From contig QEYB01000629.1 in the NCBI GenBank assembly GCA_017562135.1, positions 992,001 to 1,056,000 on the forward strand: a DNA stretch of 64,000 nucleotides. The letters are read 5' to 3'. Shown here in pieces: positions 28,901 through 40,619 of the stretch. The notes beneath the pieces are model-generated. The model saw nothing but the letters and a program-made list of their open reading frames with translations. It was not told where the DNA came from and made no database searches. Origin of the DNA: Dipylidium caninum (lineage: Eukaryota; Platyhelminthes; Cestoda; Cyclophyllidea; Dipylidiidae). The position numbers were made by a program, and so were the translations under genes. How positions within the stretch are numbered: the stretch's first letter is position 1; every line of letters starts with the position of its first letter.

Positions 28901-30799
28901 AGTCAGCAAGAGGAGAAATGATGCGAAATCTGTAGCTGAAACAAAGTTTGCGTTGAGATTCCAGTTCCAGATGCTACCGCTCATTCGCCTGTAATCTCTC
29001 ATGCCACGTCTACGAATCCAAATCTTGGACGAACGTAGCTTCGATACCGTTTTGCCCTAACACCGGTGATGGAGGCTAGGTGCGAGAGAACTACGGTCCT
29101 CTGTTTCCCACGCTAGAATTCCACGGCTTGTGTTGCAGATCTCGAGGTAGCTGATGGATGGCGGACGAGAAGTGGCACCGGGGAGAGAATATGTGTGAGG
29201 GATAAGCGGAAGGTTAAGCCGGCTGAGTTCATCCTGGTTGAAGGCAGGCGGAGCTCTGGCTTCTACTCATCATTTAAACGTATGGAGTATGAGAAACACG
29301 GTGTTCTACTATAAGTTTATTTCGCAACCGAAATAATTCGCAGATGCCTCCTGTGATCTGCATTTAGAAACGCCGCCGCAATGTACAGCGATGGGACTCT
29401 TGAGACACTTTGCCTCTACTTTCCTCAAACTAGGAGTACTTGCGAGGAGTTTGATAAAATGTAAGTCCGAGTTACTTCTGCTAGTTCGGAGAAGGCCCGT
29501 TAGCCAGCTGTCCAGCAGCGACTAGCGTGATCGAACCAGGTTCCCGGTAGACACAGCCGAGTAGGTGCTGTTGGACGTGAAAACTACGGCTGCGTCAGAT
29601 GCGTTAGAATAGTTGCAATACTCCGCGAGCAAGAGGGGCTTTCAAAATGGCCTGCAGCGATTCACGACTACTCAAGAAAATTCATTGCTGAACATGTTGT
29701 CCTCATACTTTCCCCTGCGACGATTGTCAGCATGTGGACAGTAACGTAGATGCAATGGAGAATGAGAGTGTTGACAGAGACTTCTTCGAAAGTCTTTTTC
29801 TCTGCAATTGTATAGAAGTGATGCAGGATCGTTTGATCAGGAGAAACAGGCTCCGCGGTTCTCCATATCAGCCCCTTGGCAACAAGGGCTAATAGGCTAG
29901 GAAGGGGCTTTGAGGCGGATTTCCCTGAACACAAGCTGCCTCTAAAGTTAGCATCTCTACAGACAACTCAACTCCGCCTTCGCATTAGCGGTGGTGGAGA
30001 GAACACTTCTCGTTCATAGGAGATCTGCTCCATTTAAAGAAATTCCGCGTCAAATGAGACCAGTGCTCCGATGCTGGTAGCAATATAAGGGAGGTCTCAG
30101 CGACTAAGGAAAACAAGGACAACTGACCCGGCTCCCATTTCTCTCGCTTATCGCACCCAATCTTCATGACTGTGCTTCTACGTCCTCTTTCACACTCGCC
30201 CCCAGGCGTATGCACTCGACTCCTCCGTCCAAAAGTAACCCCAAAACGGATTCTACTCCCTTCGTTGTAATTCATCGAGCCCGGACAGTGATAGTTGAAT
30301 CAAGAGACGCGTCTTCGGCGCTGCAACAACCGTCCATTTCCCACTCTCCTAACCGTCATCCCGACAAATCTCGACTTGCAAAGGCGCTGGCAACACGGGG
30401 ATAATGTTAGAGTGAATTGGAACATGCTGGAATGGGGGAAAGTAAGGGAAGTGCTGAGGTGTTACCCCATTTGAGAAAATGTCTACCGACTAACAAGTGT
30501 TATGCAAATAGTTAACGGTGTTAAACGTTGCAGAAGACGACGTGGTAGATGTTTTAATGAGGCGGAGGCCCAATAACTCTGAGGTTCTTCACTTACCTTA
30601 CCGTGTATGGGCTGTTGAAGGCCCTTGTGCCTCCCGCTCAACACGCATTGGCACCGCCAACGCAGTGCTCCATCTCGCAGTCGTCCCCACTTTCCATTCC
30701 CATGAGTAGGTTTTGCATTCATCTGAGAGCCAGGCAATGCATGACGCGCGCCAACCCCTTCACGCCAACTCGCTCCACACTGCCGACTCCCGAGCTGAC

Positions 30800-30821
30800 G
30801 CCTCGCCTCGCCTCGCCTCGT
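30800..30821 (+). repeat. CGCCT pentanucleotide tandem repeat
   Basis: About four head-to-tail copies of CGCCT can be read directly. Confidence 0.8.
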
Positions 30822-31263
30822 CCTCTCCCACAGCTGCCTGACTGTCCACATCGACTAAAATAGGGCGTTGCTAGACGAAATTCGCTGGCTTATACTGACA
30901 ACCCTAGCCATTTTAGTGCGGATTACTATTCGAGAAATGGTAAGTCATTAACAGTCATTATGGCCAAAATTACCTAAAAACATTCCCACTGCGAAGGGAA
31001 ATGATAATCTTTCTCTCAGCCGCGAATCTTTCACCAGATTGCCGAAGGTATCCTCATCCAATGCGGCTTAGGCAACCCGCATCGCAGACTCCAGGCCGAA
31101 TTCCTAAAATGCACCCACATTCGGTGACATTCGAATTTTGTTTAACTAAGGCGACAAGGTCACCACCCCCGCGGTCTTGCTGATGTAATTGTGAGACCAC
31201 TATGTCTGGCGTAAGCGGTGCTCTACCTCCTCGCTAGTGAGACCGTCCCTTGCCTTACATCGG

Positions 31264-31350
31264 AGCTCCCCTTCCCTCCCTCCCTTCCTCCCTCGCTCTT
31301 CCTCTCAGCCTCACTCTATCGCTTTTCCTTTCCTCTCATCACTTCGTCCA
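31264..31350 (+). repeat. Pyrimidine-rich tract upstream of the ankyrin exon
   Basis: A C/T-rich low-complexity run (CCTTCCCTCCCTCCC-like) precedes the exon starting at 31427. A similar pyrimidine-rich run precedes the diverged copy near 46.2 kb, which supports a shared origin of the two loci. Confidence 0.6.
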
Positions 31351-31426
31351 CGTCTGCCTTCCTTGACGCAGACATCATCGGCGTTCATTTATGCTTAGAG
31401 CATACTCTTCCTGCCTCCTCTTTCAG

Positions 31427-31552
31427 AAAGGCAAAGAACATGAACAAACCGAAGGGGAGAAAATTAGTGAAATCTCCTACCCCACTATCCTTCTCTTCCA
31501 CGGCGTCGCCACCAACAATGTGGCGCTCGTGAAATATGCACTAGGACTCGGC
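31427..31552 (+). CDS. Ankyrin-repeat protein (ArfGAP/ACAP-like?), exon a
   Basis: The exon is 126 bases (42 codons, phase 0 at both ends). It is preceded by a strong pyrimidine-rich acceptor ending CTCTTTCAG and followed by the donor GGC|GTGAGT. After a charged start (KGKEHEQTEGEK) it reads TILLFHGVATNN then VALVKYALGLG, the helix-turn-helix pattern of an ankyrin repeat. Joined in phase to the exon at 31662 it continues ADPNFN, giving the canonical LGADPN turn. Ankyrin repeats are protein-binding modules. The LL..A.....V..AL.LGADPN spacing resembles the first ankyrin repeat of ACAP-type ArfGAPs, but no ArfGAP zinc finger is visible nearby, so the family is tentative. Confidence 0.5.
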
Positions 31553-31661
31553 GTGAGTTCGCGCACTCACCGATCACCGACCCAGCCACCATCCACCCAT
31601 CCACACGCTCAGTCCACCTCCATAATACGCGACCGTCTGACGTTGTCCATTTCTTTGGCAG

Positions 31662-31711
31662 GCTGATCCGAACTTCAACATGGAGATGCTCGACACCGCC
31701 GGAACTCAACG
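31662..31711 (+). CDS. Ankyrin-repeat protein, exon b
   Basis: A 50-base exon follows the acceptor TTTCTTTGGCAG and reads ADPNFNMEMLDTAGTQ before the donor AACG|GTACAA (phase 2). It completes the ankyrin turn begun in the exon ending at 31552; the two are separated by a 109-base intron. The MLDTAGT string resembles a small-GTPase G3 motif, but the ankyrin reading explains both exons better. No following exon with a TPLH-type start was found, so the gene is incomplete here. Confidence 0.45.
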
Positions 31712-34700
31712 GTACAAATGTGTTCGAAGAGCCCTCTTGCGGCTTCAAGCTCGAAGCCAGGGAAAATCTTGGCTACCCGAGCGTTGAATCGCAAAATATA
31801 CCCCGGTAATCACTGCAGCTGTCCTTTCTCCTCATCCCACTGGCGGATGGAGAAGCGGGAAAGGTGGTGTCATTCAAAATGAAGAGCGTGGGAGGCGAGG
31901 ACAGGGTCAGGTATTTCAGTGGGTCCAGAGACAACCGTCGCGCTTGTATGTTAGCTGGCACGCAGCCTCGCATAAACACGTTTCTCGACCCCTTACTCGT
32001 CTCATTCACCCCCCCCTTCCCTTTGACGAAAAATCACGCGACAAAGATGGCCTGGTCATACTCTGAAGTGTCCAGCGGGGACTAAATGTTAAACCGCAGT
32101 GAATGGTGTCCTTAACCGTGACCTCTCACCTCGTACATGATAGCAGAGAATCAAAAACCAGTGTTGTCAGACACTTTGTGTCTGAGTCCGACCGTTTTGG
32201 GGGATTGGGGAAACCGGTTGAATAATTGGGCACATGCCGATAGACAGTAACCACCGTTGCCACGTGTAGTCCACTCTGTTCATTTGTTGAACGGAGTAAC
32301 CTCGAAAGAGACAATGCTGAGGTACGCAATCACTGTCGTGTGCGTGGCCGAAGGCACAAGCGTGTCGGGAGAGCGTGTGAAGAGTGCCTTGTTAGGGAAC
32401 TCGGAGTGCGTTGAAAGACCGGTCATAAGACACGTTAAATTTGCGTGTTCGGCCAAGGACTAGGTGACTTTAGCTCCCTCCATGTGAAGAGGCAGGCCCC
32501 GTGGCATGATGAAGTGACTTGACTGGGCGACCGTCCCGAGGAGGGACGGGGAAAAGGCAGAGAGAATCAGCCGTCACGACTTTACTCCAATAGCTTTTCA
32601 AAGGCGAGGTATTTGCTCCAAGTCACATTTCATATTTCGCAGTTGCCTGCCGCAGACTCCTCCTAACCCAATATAAATTGTAATTTGAGTGTAATTACCT
32701 TTCGGCCGTCCGACAACTTTTGCTTATGTGCTAAACTGATACGGTTTTGGACTCATTTATTCCTTAATTTCGGGCGTCGGCTGATTAAGATGACCATTTT
32801 CGTTAAACGCAATGACGAATTAGAATATCTCTTGAATCTCCCGGCCTCCATCTTCGAACGCGTGCCAATTCACGCGAAAGTGACCCGCACACCGATTCAG
32901 GCCCCCCTCAAGCATGAAGCGCTAGCCTAACCGGTTATCTCGTAACTCATTTCAGTTGAACAACTCCGCTGCCTGTAGTGATCGCTGAGAACAATGTTCC
33001 GAGGGTTTCGCTTCCACAGGTGGTTGAAATATACTCCACCAAACGCGTTGAGGTGGTCTCATGCAAAACAGACAGTTGCTCCTTTCTTGGGAAACGACAT
33101 CAACTGCCGCTGTGAGCGAGAAGAAGTGGAGCTGTCAAACCACTAACTTAATGTTCTTTTCCTCCAAACCGTAATACTGGTGAGTGGACACGAGGCAACC
33201 ATTCGGCGCTCATCAGGTAGACGCATTTTATGGTCGAAGGTGACTGAAGAAGTGGTTAGCTTCCACTTGTTTATTTAGAGCAAGTGCTATGTTGAGCATT
33301 GAAAGTAGGGGAATCAGTGCTTTGTCACGTCATGCGTCCACCTCCTAAAGCAGCATCCGCCCACCTTTCAGGCAATCGCAGTCAGCAGAAGCCTCACTTC
33401 CGCCTTTCGTCTTGTACTCTTACCAAGACGCGGCAGTAGAAGTGGCTTCAGGGGGTTTAGACGTTCGACACGCAGAACCATCGACAGCTTTGGTGTAAAG
33501 ATTATAGAGGCGGAAACTCTGCGGCTAGAGATATGGCCCTGAGAAGGATTGTGCAGAAGAAAAGATGCGCCGAGTGTTAGCAGTTGGAGGGCCTCAGATG
33601 GGGACAGTAGGCACTTCAGATGTCCTTGAGGAGAGTGCAGTCTGTAAGCTTAGTTCCAGCGTTCAAGAAGCACAATAATCGAGTTGTAATCGTTGGCGGT
33701 AGTAGAATTTTGTTAGAATGGCAGCGGCTGTACCAAGACTTGTAATCTTCAACATTGAAGTGGACCTGCCACGATTGTGGAGTATGCGATAGGCGAAGCA
33801 TACACGACCAAAAGATAGCAACACCGAAGTTAAGACACGCCAGACGCTCAGCATTTACTTAGTGAATTTCCTAATCCGTCTTGACATCCTCCACTCTCAG
33901 GCCAACAGCGGAATAATCCATCCATTATGGGGGATTCAATCAAAGCATGTTTCGTCTACTTCAGCTTTGTAGGCTCTGTTTCTCTGGGCAGAGCACGGTT
34001 GCACCCACACAGGCTAACGACGACTTCAAAATGTCCATTTCCTGGACGGGTGAAACTGCGGCCGTCGCCGGCTGCCCCACGATGGTTGCCATCGTTCGGA
34101 GCACTGAGCAGGGCTTCTGGACGCCACTTTTGACTTGGCATAAGTGGAAGTGAATAAGTGGTTAGGGGCTCCACCCGTCTTTATCAGGGAATTAGTTGAT
34201 GGACCGATCTGAAACCTTCTTTTCCAACCTCCTAATTAATTAACAAGCAAGTGAAAAAGAGTAGCAGTGGAATGTGTTACTAGAAGAGGCGCCAATGGGC
34301 GAAGTACTGGTTAATGAGGAGAAGAGTAATCGACATGGAAATACGGGGAATAAGGCGATAACATAGAGTTGAACTGCCACTGTTTTGCCCAAATGCATAC
34401 TGAATAATGCGCAGTATCAAAATGAAGGCGATAAGTTTGCGTGTGAAAGTGGCTGTTATGGAAGCGTGAATTCAAGAGACATTTGCGACTCTACGGCGTC
34501 TGAAAGGTGCGACAAATCCGGTGACCGGAGTTCCGTTCCACCCCGTCAGCCGGCAATGTAGTGCGACAACACAGCTGGAAGTGAGTGAGCAGTTATTTAT
34601 TCCCTCCGGTCCTCGTCTAAACCACCATTGGTGTGTTAGTGTATGCGTGCATGGAGCCCTTGAGCATTGACAAGCCCTCTCTGGAGCTCTGGTCTCTCTT

Positions 34701-37700
34701 GACACGACAATGCCTTCTGTCGAGTTGAGCAACTTTAAAGGAAAATGCTCAGTCAACGGTCGATGTCGCGAGGGCTAAGTTGCGTTTGCTGCGGAGATGT
34801 TCATCTTCGAGGCAGCCTTTGTCCTCAGTGAACTCTAGACTGTGCCCTTTCGAAGGGTATTCTCTCCTTCTTGCTACAGGCGGCGTTCTAATGGTCTCTG
34901 ACACCCACCCATTGTACAAAGGCGAATGTGGTGGACACCGGCGTCTATCTCGACCCAGAAAACTAACTTACGTCGCCACAACACAATGGCGACAGTGGAA
35001 ATCGTGAACGTTGTGGGAATACCATTTTATAGACCAAATTTTTAACAGGTAGGGCAGGCGGTGGGTGATCACAGGCTGCTTAATTTTGAATGGAGCTCTT
35101 CGCCGAATGCGCGCGACGAATGTGTCACTAACCGGGCAGCATTAGCCTGGTAGGGGATCCCTTCTACCGAAGATGTGGAGGAGGTATTACTTGCTCATAT
35201 AATGCCGCATTATTGGTGGAAGCATCTACTTGAATGTCTCATTGGAGGTGGAAAAATGTTAGTCCTGGAGAATGGATAATTCCTTTCCTGGAGAAGACTC
35301 TTTGGCGACGAAGAGTGGTGTTCATAACTCGAAGCACTGGGAAGCTCCTGGAAATTGGGTCGCATGCTAGCAGCGACTCTCTTTCCCCTCTCCCAATGCA
35401 GAGAAGTTCCTGTAAACATCCCGCCCAGCACTCCCAAATACCGACTTTTACGGCCAAACGGCGGACCCACATTCCTCTCTGTCGTTGCTTGTCAGACCAT
35501 GGAAGTGCGCTTTATACACCCTGATATTCATCCAGTAGTCATTTGTAAGTTACTGTCGACATTGGACAAGCCTCAACTCGGATGACTTCCTTTCCAACGA
35601 CAGTGATCGCCTCACCTAACTCATTTACGCGCCGTTTTGGATGACTATCGAAAGACGAATGCGTTATCGTCGTCCTTGGGGCGTGGTAAACCACAGGGAA
35701 TGATGTCATCAAGCGTGATCTCTCCTCTCTTGCACAGAAGTGCCCTCCTACCTTGGCAACTTGGAAGCGGGAGAAACTACCGTGTCTTCTTGGGAAGCCC
35801 TCAACCCTCTGCGTTTGGTCAGCACTCGCCTGAGGGCAGATGGGGAGAAGTGAAGAAAGTGTTCACGCACCGGTTAAAGAAGTTCTTTTCCCCAATTGCG
35901 TAACAGTGAGTTTCCACATATTTGAGATGGAGAAGTGGTAGGACAGGTTGACAGCTAAAGAGTCCTCCTCCAGCTACAATCTCGAGAAGGCCGCGCCTTG
36001 ATGTCAATTTTTTCATCACATATGACTTCCATCCGAAGAGGCCACATTGTGACCTGCATGATACTTGCGTCATCTGTGTGGAACACCGCGAAGAACTCGG
36101 AGGCAAAAGGATCAGAGGTAATAAGGTGCTGTCAGCCAAAGGGGCAGAGAAAGAGGGAATAGTCTCAGCGTAGCCCACTCGGCAAATTTTTGAGCTGCCT
36201 CAACTAAGTCCCTTTGAAGTAAATTGGTTGGCGCAGAGGTGCAGCCAACTGCGTCCGCCGAGGGAGTATTTCACAGTTTGACACAACAGAGTCATTTGCA
36301 GCTAAAGAGATTCGCTCTGAGTTGGTGCCGCAAACTCTGTCAACGAGGTTATCAGCACTGCGCAAAAACGCCGTCGCATCTGTCGATCCTCAAACGAAAT
36401 TTGTGCATCTTCTCTCTATTGTTTCTGTGAGCACCGATTCAAATAAGGTTGGAATAACTGTCAGCCGGCAAAGGCAAGCGACTCAATGTCTTGTAAAAAG
36501 CTTAGTAACATTCGCTCCATCATACTATTTAGAGGCCCATTCGTCGGTTCACCTTTTGACCGGACTACCGTGGCTAGGGCATCACGCACATGTCGCATTT
36601 CGTCGAGATGGGTCACTGGCCTGCTTCGCTGTTTTCGTCTCGACTGAGGCGACCAGAGTGTAGCTGAGGTGAGCCATGTCTAGCACAGGCCCACATTCAA
36701 AGGTAACTGATCAGGCTCCAGTTTCTTTCACTCCCCACACACTCAGTCTTTCTGTGACTTATACAGCGTCTGGCTGAGTATCGGTCGAGTCTTAGAATTT
36801 CCTCGATTTTGCACTTTTCCAACAGCCGGCTACATGAGCCAACATCTACCATTCTTCTAGAAAACTTCTTCTCACTTGCCCGCTAGCTCATTCACTCAAC
36901 CACTCACTCACAAAGCGAATCCTCCCTGACAAATGCCTAGGGCACGCATAATCACTCTCAGTCAAACGGAGGCTTAAGAGATCAGTGATTTAGACGGAAA
37001 TGCGACCAAGATGATCGCTGAAAGTGTCCGCCAGTGCATCTTCTCTTCGCCACATCCCGAATTGACTGTGATCTTCTCTCCGCGACAAAACAGATTACAT
37101 CGGATCTCTTTTAGTATGTATTTATATCCTCCTGTTGTTAAGGGCCTCCGTGTTAAGAAGTTTTCCTTAGTACCGCTGAGTCTAACATAACACGTGACCG
37201 TAGGTGTTGTATGGGTAAGTTGTCTGCGTGTTTTCTGTTCAAATGAACTGAGGACACTTATTCCTTCCTGCAGGCGAGTAAAACTACACATATCAAGACA
37301 ATACTTCGGATGAAACGCATGAACATAGGCCGAATTAGTCGATAAACCTCCTGCGTTAAAAGGCTTATCAGAAAGTCCAACATTCGTAGCTCTTTCAAAT
37401 TTGCGTTGGTGGAGTAAAGCTGGGTACATTGCTTAAACTAAGGCGACATCAGTTGATTCAATACGCAATATAATCCGAAAAGAAATTGGGACCTAAAGGT
37501 ATGATAAGTTGGTGTTGTCAAAGCAAGTTATTTCGGAAGGAGTGCTTTCGCATCTTGATGATAGGGAGGATCGTAAATTTGCATAATATGGTTACAAAGG
37601 CATTCTGTAGCATTATTATTTTAATTGCATTATCCACATAATGCAATTTTTTTATGTCACTTTACAAAAGTATTCTTAGACTTCTCGGAATGCTGACTTT

Positions 37701-39612
37701 AAATGTGTTTCAATTTACAAGCGGTCAAGGTTAATAGCCGCGCAGGTCTACGGAGCGTGAACCGATGGCTCACGAATGCTGCGTTAATTTCCTCAAAACG
37801 AAGATAAGCCTTTCCACAGCCACTTGGCACGTTTTGCGTTACCGCTTACTACTTGCTCCAGGGTTACTTGCCTCTGTGCATTCGTCACTATTCGAGGGAA
37901 TACGCACGAATCTTTTGTGGATCGGCAGACACTGCACTTTTTTGGTTTAAAAGCAGATTTCTCTCACACCGAGTCGAATTGACACTTAACCCCCTGTACT
38001 TTAGAATTTTTAAAACGAAACGTTGAATGTTGCATTCGTATTAATTGTGTCAATTGCAACTGCTGTGCTGAGCAATGCCGGCAATGGAGCACGAGCGGGC
38101 CAAATTTGTGTATGTTGTTGCGGTATTTCGGTCTCGAAGTAACCTTATGGTTGCAATGCCACAAAAGCGAAAGGAGGCGTAGGAACCTCTGAATTTGGGG
38201 TCCCAATGCTTTTAAATCAACTGCATTAAGGCGGCTTAACCACTCGCAGGTGTTTTCGCCCTCTCCGCCACCTTTGTCAGACATCGTCCACCAGCCGACA
38301 ATAGCCTCGAGATCTGCGTAGAAAGATGGTGCCTCGTGCGTCCAGTTGGAGGCCGCAGCAACATCTCTCACCTTCCCCACGCCTTCTGTCACGGCGCGTC
38401 GGGACAGAAGTTGGGTGCGTGACAGTTGATGATGGCACCCACTACGCTCAACTAGGGCCAGAAATCCTCGTTGTCTGCCATTTATTTCCCAACATTCCCA
38501 TTGCATTCACTCAGTGTCAGTGCACCTTTTTCACCTGTTTTCCTGACTTCCCCCTTCTCACGCCTCTTGCGATTGTTGTTATGCGGTGTCGATTACGCCG
38601 CTTAACACGGTAGTAAAATCGGACAACTGAGACGATGGCTGAGCATGTTGTTGTTCAACGGGTTTTCTGAGCGCAGAGACACGACCATTGACCCTAGTAA
38701 AACGTCAGCACCGTTAAGGGAGCTGCCCCACAGACGCCGACTTTCATTAAGACTTGCGAACCGTAGAGTTTTTGGGTGTGCCGCTGTGCGTATGAATAAG
38801 CGGTGGTGTTAGGCTTGCCAAGTCTTATGGTTGCGCACGCCAGGCCAGTCAAATCAACGTTTGGATATGATGCCAACGAGGGGGACACAGTGGACTGAGA
38901 GCGAAAATTGTACTTTTGCCCTGAGATCTGCGCTGAGACCGTTAAACAGCGCTAACAGGATAAGCAAGAGCGAAACGACGCAAAGAAGAGCAAAACGGCG
39001 GAATGAGGAGGTTGGATAAATAGCATGAGCTTCGGTGGGAGGTAGGGCGAACTATTAATAAAAAAGGATTTTGCACAACGGGCGTAAGATTTGTTCGACG
39101 TTCAAGCGCGCAGCCTGACACGCGCAAGCAGATTTTGTCTCGATGGTTGTTGGAAATGATGTCCATTCGATTTAAAACTTTTTTAATGTCGACATCAACA
39201 TGCAACACCGCAACTTTTTGAGCTCCGTATCACTCTCCGCACGAAGGCATTGTCGTAACGAATGGAGCCGTGGAATGTTGTGATGGATTGAACGAACATT
39301 GTGAAGAATAAGTCTTCAATGATAATGCGTTTTAGTGAAACGGCAAACATGTGAATGCACGTCAACGACCGGAAGAAAATCAAGAAAGTTATTAATTTAT
39401 CACTCCGGCTTAAACGCCCAAGAAATATAAACTACTCTAACTTTGCAGACAATTGCATTTAAAAAAATGGATTGTCGATTATGCATTGGTCCCATCCACA
39501 GGTAATAACGTACAAAGATAGAAAAGAGTCAGGGTCTCGATGCCAGCTCTAAGCCATACAGCCTCCATGTCCACGAGAAGAGGGCCTTGTAAACTGGAAA
39601 GGAGAACATTAC
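31712..39612. other. Stretch without a recognised gene
   Basis: No exon with domain support was found. Open frames at 36974-37429 and 37964-38506 (minus) and 36322-36663 (plus) are the longest but carry no motif. The part from about 36.1 to 37.0 kb is a dispersed repeat with a relative at 41.5-41.9 kb. Some of this may be intron of the ankyrin gene or the 3' part of the zinc finger gene. Confidence 0.4.
36105..36975 (+). repeat. Dispersed repeat, copy A
   Basis: Blocks in this interval recur in the same order in 41505-41930. One block begins AAAGGATCAGAG, one contains AGGCTCCAGTTT (versus TGGCTCCAATTT in copy B), and one contains ATCACTCTCAG and GAGATCAGTGA (versus GTCACTCTCAG and GAGATCAGTGA). 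Copy A carries about 430 extra bases near 36250-36690. No terminal repeats or coding motifs identify the element type. Confidence 0.5.
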
Positions 39613-39789
39613 TTGCCAGAGTGGATTCGTTGTTGGTGAATCTTGAGGAGGAAGACTGTCCGAAGGCCTTGTTACAGTGCTCACATATGTATGGACGCAC
39701 CTTCTGATGAACTACGCGATTGTGACGCCGAAGAGAGGTAACGCTGGAGAAGAGCCTCTGGCATTCATTGCAGTAGTTGATAACTCCGT
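39613..39789 (-). CDS. Zinc finger gene, exon 3 (fingers 3 and 4, frame break)
   Basis: The acceptor is CCTTTAAG|ACGG in matching phase. Finger 3 is complete (CNEC...HNRVVH). Finger 4 begins CEHCNKAFGQ; then the coding frame runs SSSSRFTNNE, while the shifted frame gives LKIHQQRIHSGK, the expected end of a finger. The exon ends at CAA|GTAATG. Confidence 0.6.
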
Positions 39790-40500
39790 CTTAAAGGGGT
39801 AAAATAAAGCATTCCTTGCCAATACATCCCTCCAAAATTACTTCCCGTTAAGAACATACTCCTCCTTAATGCTCGAGCCTCACAGCGAACCGATGAGGCA
39901 CCAAGGCGAAACTTGACGCCTCTCGAGAATGTGTCGGTAAGCGATGCTTTAGGAGGGCGCCAGGGCACAATTCATAAATACAGACTATGAGTAATCTTTT
40001 CATATAATTAGCCCTTCCTTTCACCAATGAAGTAAAATTTAGACGATTCCACAGCCCATTAAAAACTATTTCAACGCTACCGACGACACGGCTGAGGAGT
40101 CACAAGAATAGAATGGGTTATTTAAGTAAAAAACGAATAAAAAAAAACACCAACCGCCATGGGTTAGACTGAAATGAGCATCCAATAAGTTTCTTGGAGG
40201 AAAATTGCATCGAGCATTCGCCACATTTCAGGGGAACTAGAAATACCGAAATAACAATGAAAGGAGTTTAATACCATCATGACATTCCATAAGATGACGA
40301 TCCATTTGCTGTTTTAATCCGAATGCTTTGCAGCAATAAGTGCACACGAGTTCGTCTGAGGAAATGAAGTGGCTAATTAAAGCATTAAAATGGAGAACAT
40401 TACCTCCGTGAACTCGTTGCACATGACGTCTGAGGTAGCGTTCCTCTCGGAATGAATTACCACACAATTCGCAGAGAACGAATGAAGACTTATTTGTCAT
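39613..40500 (-). CDS. C2H2 zinc finger protein, three exons (possibly frame-broken)
   Basis: Three phase-1 exons join: 40500-40404, 40355-40275 and 39789-39613. Exon 1 starts MTNKSSFVLCELCGNSF and carries finger 1, which ends with HVQRVHG. Exon 2 carries finger 2 (CTYCCKAFGL..., ending DRHLMECHD). Exon 3 carries finger 3 (CNECQRLFSSVTSLRRH) and the start of finger 4 (VRPYICEHCNKAFGQ). C2H2 fingers bind Zn and usually DNA, so a nuclear regulator is likely, with the target unknown. Introns are 48 and 485 bases with GT..AG ends. In finger 4 the frame slips: the expected IHQQRIHSGK ending is present but in another frame, one base off near 39645-39655. The ATG at 40500 sits just after a CTAG that could be an acceptor, so the true N-terminus may lie further upstream. 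No KRAB, SCAN or other accessory domain is visible. Confidence 0.7.
40275..40355 (-). CDS. Zinc finger gene, exon 2 (finger 2)
   Basis: The acceptor is TTCCTCAG|ACGAAC and the donor GATG|GTATTA, phase 1. The exon reads DELVCTYCCKAF through HLMECHD, one whole finger. The preceding intron is only 48 bases and contains no in-frame stop, so it is easily mistaken for coding sequence; removing it gives a normal finger linker. Confidence 0.65.
40404..40500 (-). CDS. Zinc finger gene, exon 1 (finger 1)
   Basis: Finger 1 is CELC...HVQRVH, with C-x2-C and H-x4-H spacing. The donor is GGAG|GTAATG, phase 1. Confidence 0.65.
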
Positions 40501-40619
40501 GATTCTAGGTAAACGAAAAAGCGTCCATTTACTTAGAGTTCGAATTACTCTTACAAAATCAGTTTGGAAAACTTCCTACCCGTTACAGCTTCACGCAGAC
40601 GGCCTTAGGAGTGCATTTT

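Larger units (their letters stand above)
7704..31426. other. Long stretch without a recognised gene
   Basis: I found no exon with a recognisable domain here. Long open frames occur, for example 9243-9935 on the minus strand, 24846-25235 and 26551-26958 on the plus strand, and 28500-28895 on the minus strand. None shows family motifs or convincing flanking splice sites. Low-complexity stretches include a pyrimidine tract near 10815-10910, a C-rich stretch near 13757-13787 and a CGCCT tandem near 30800. The region probably consists of decayed repeats and intergenic DNA. Confidence 0.4.

Noticed and set aside
31680..31711. MLDTAGT as a Ras/Rap G3 motif
   Set aside because: The neighbouring in-phase exon is an ankyrin helix pair ending LG, and the junction gives LGADPN. 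No P-loop exon was found.
37964..38506. 180-codon minus-strand open frame
   Set aside because: No domain, no splice or start context, and a length within what chance allows for a 64 kb window read in six frames.
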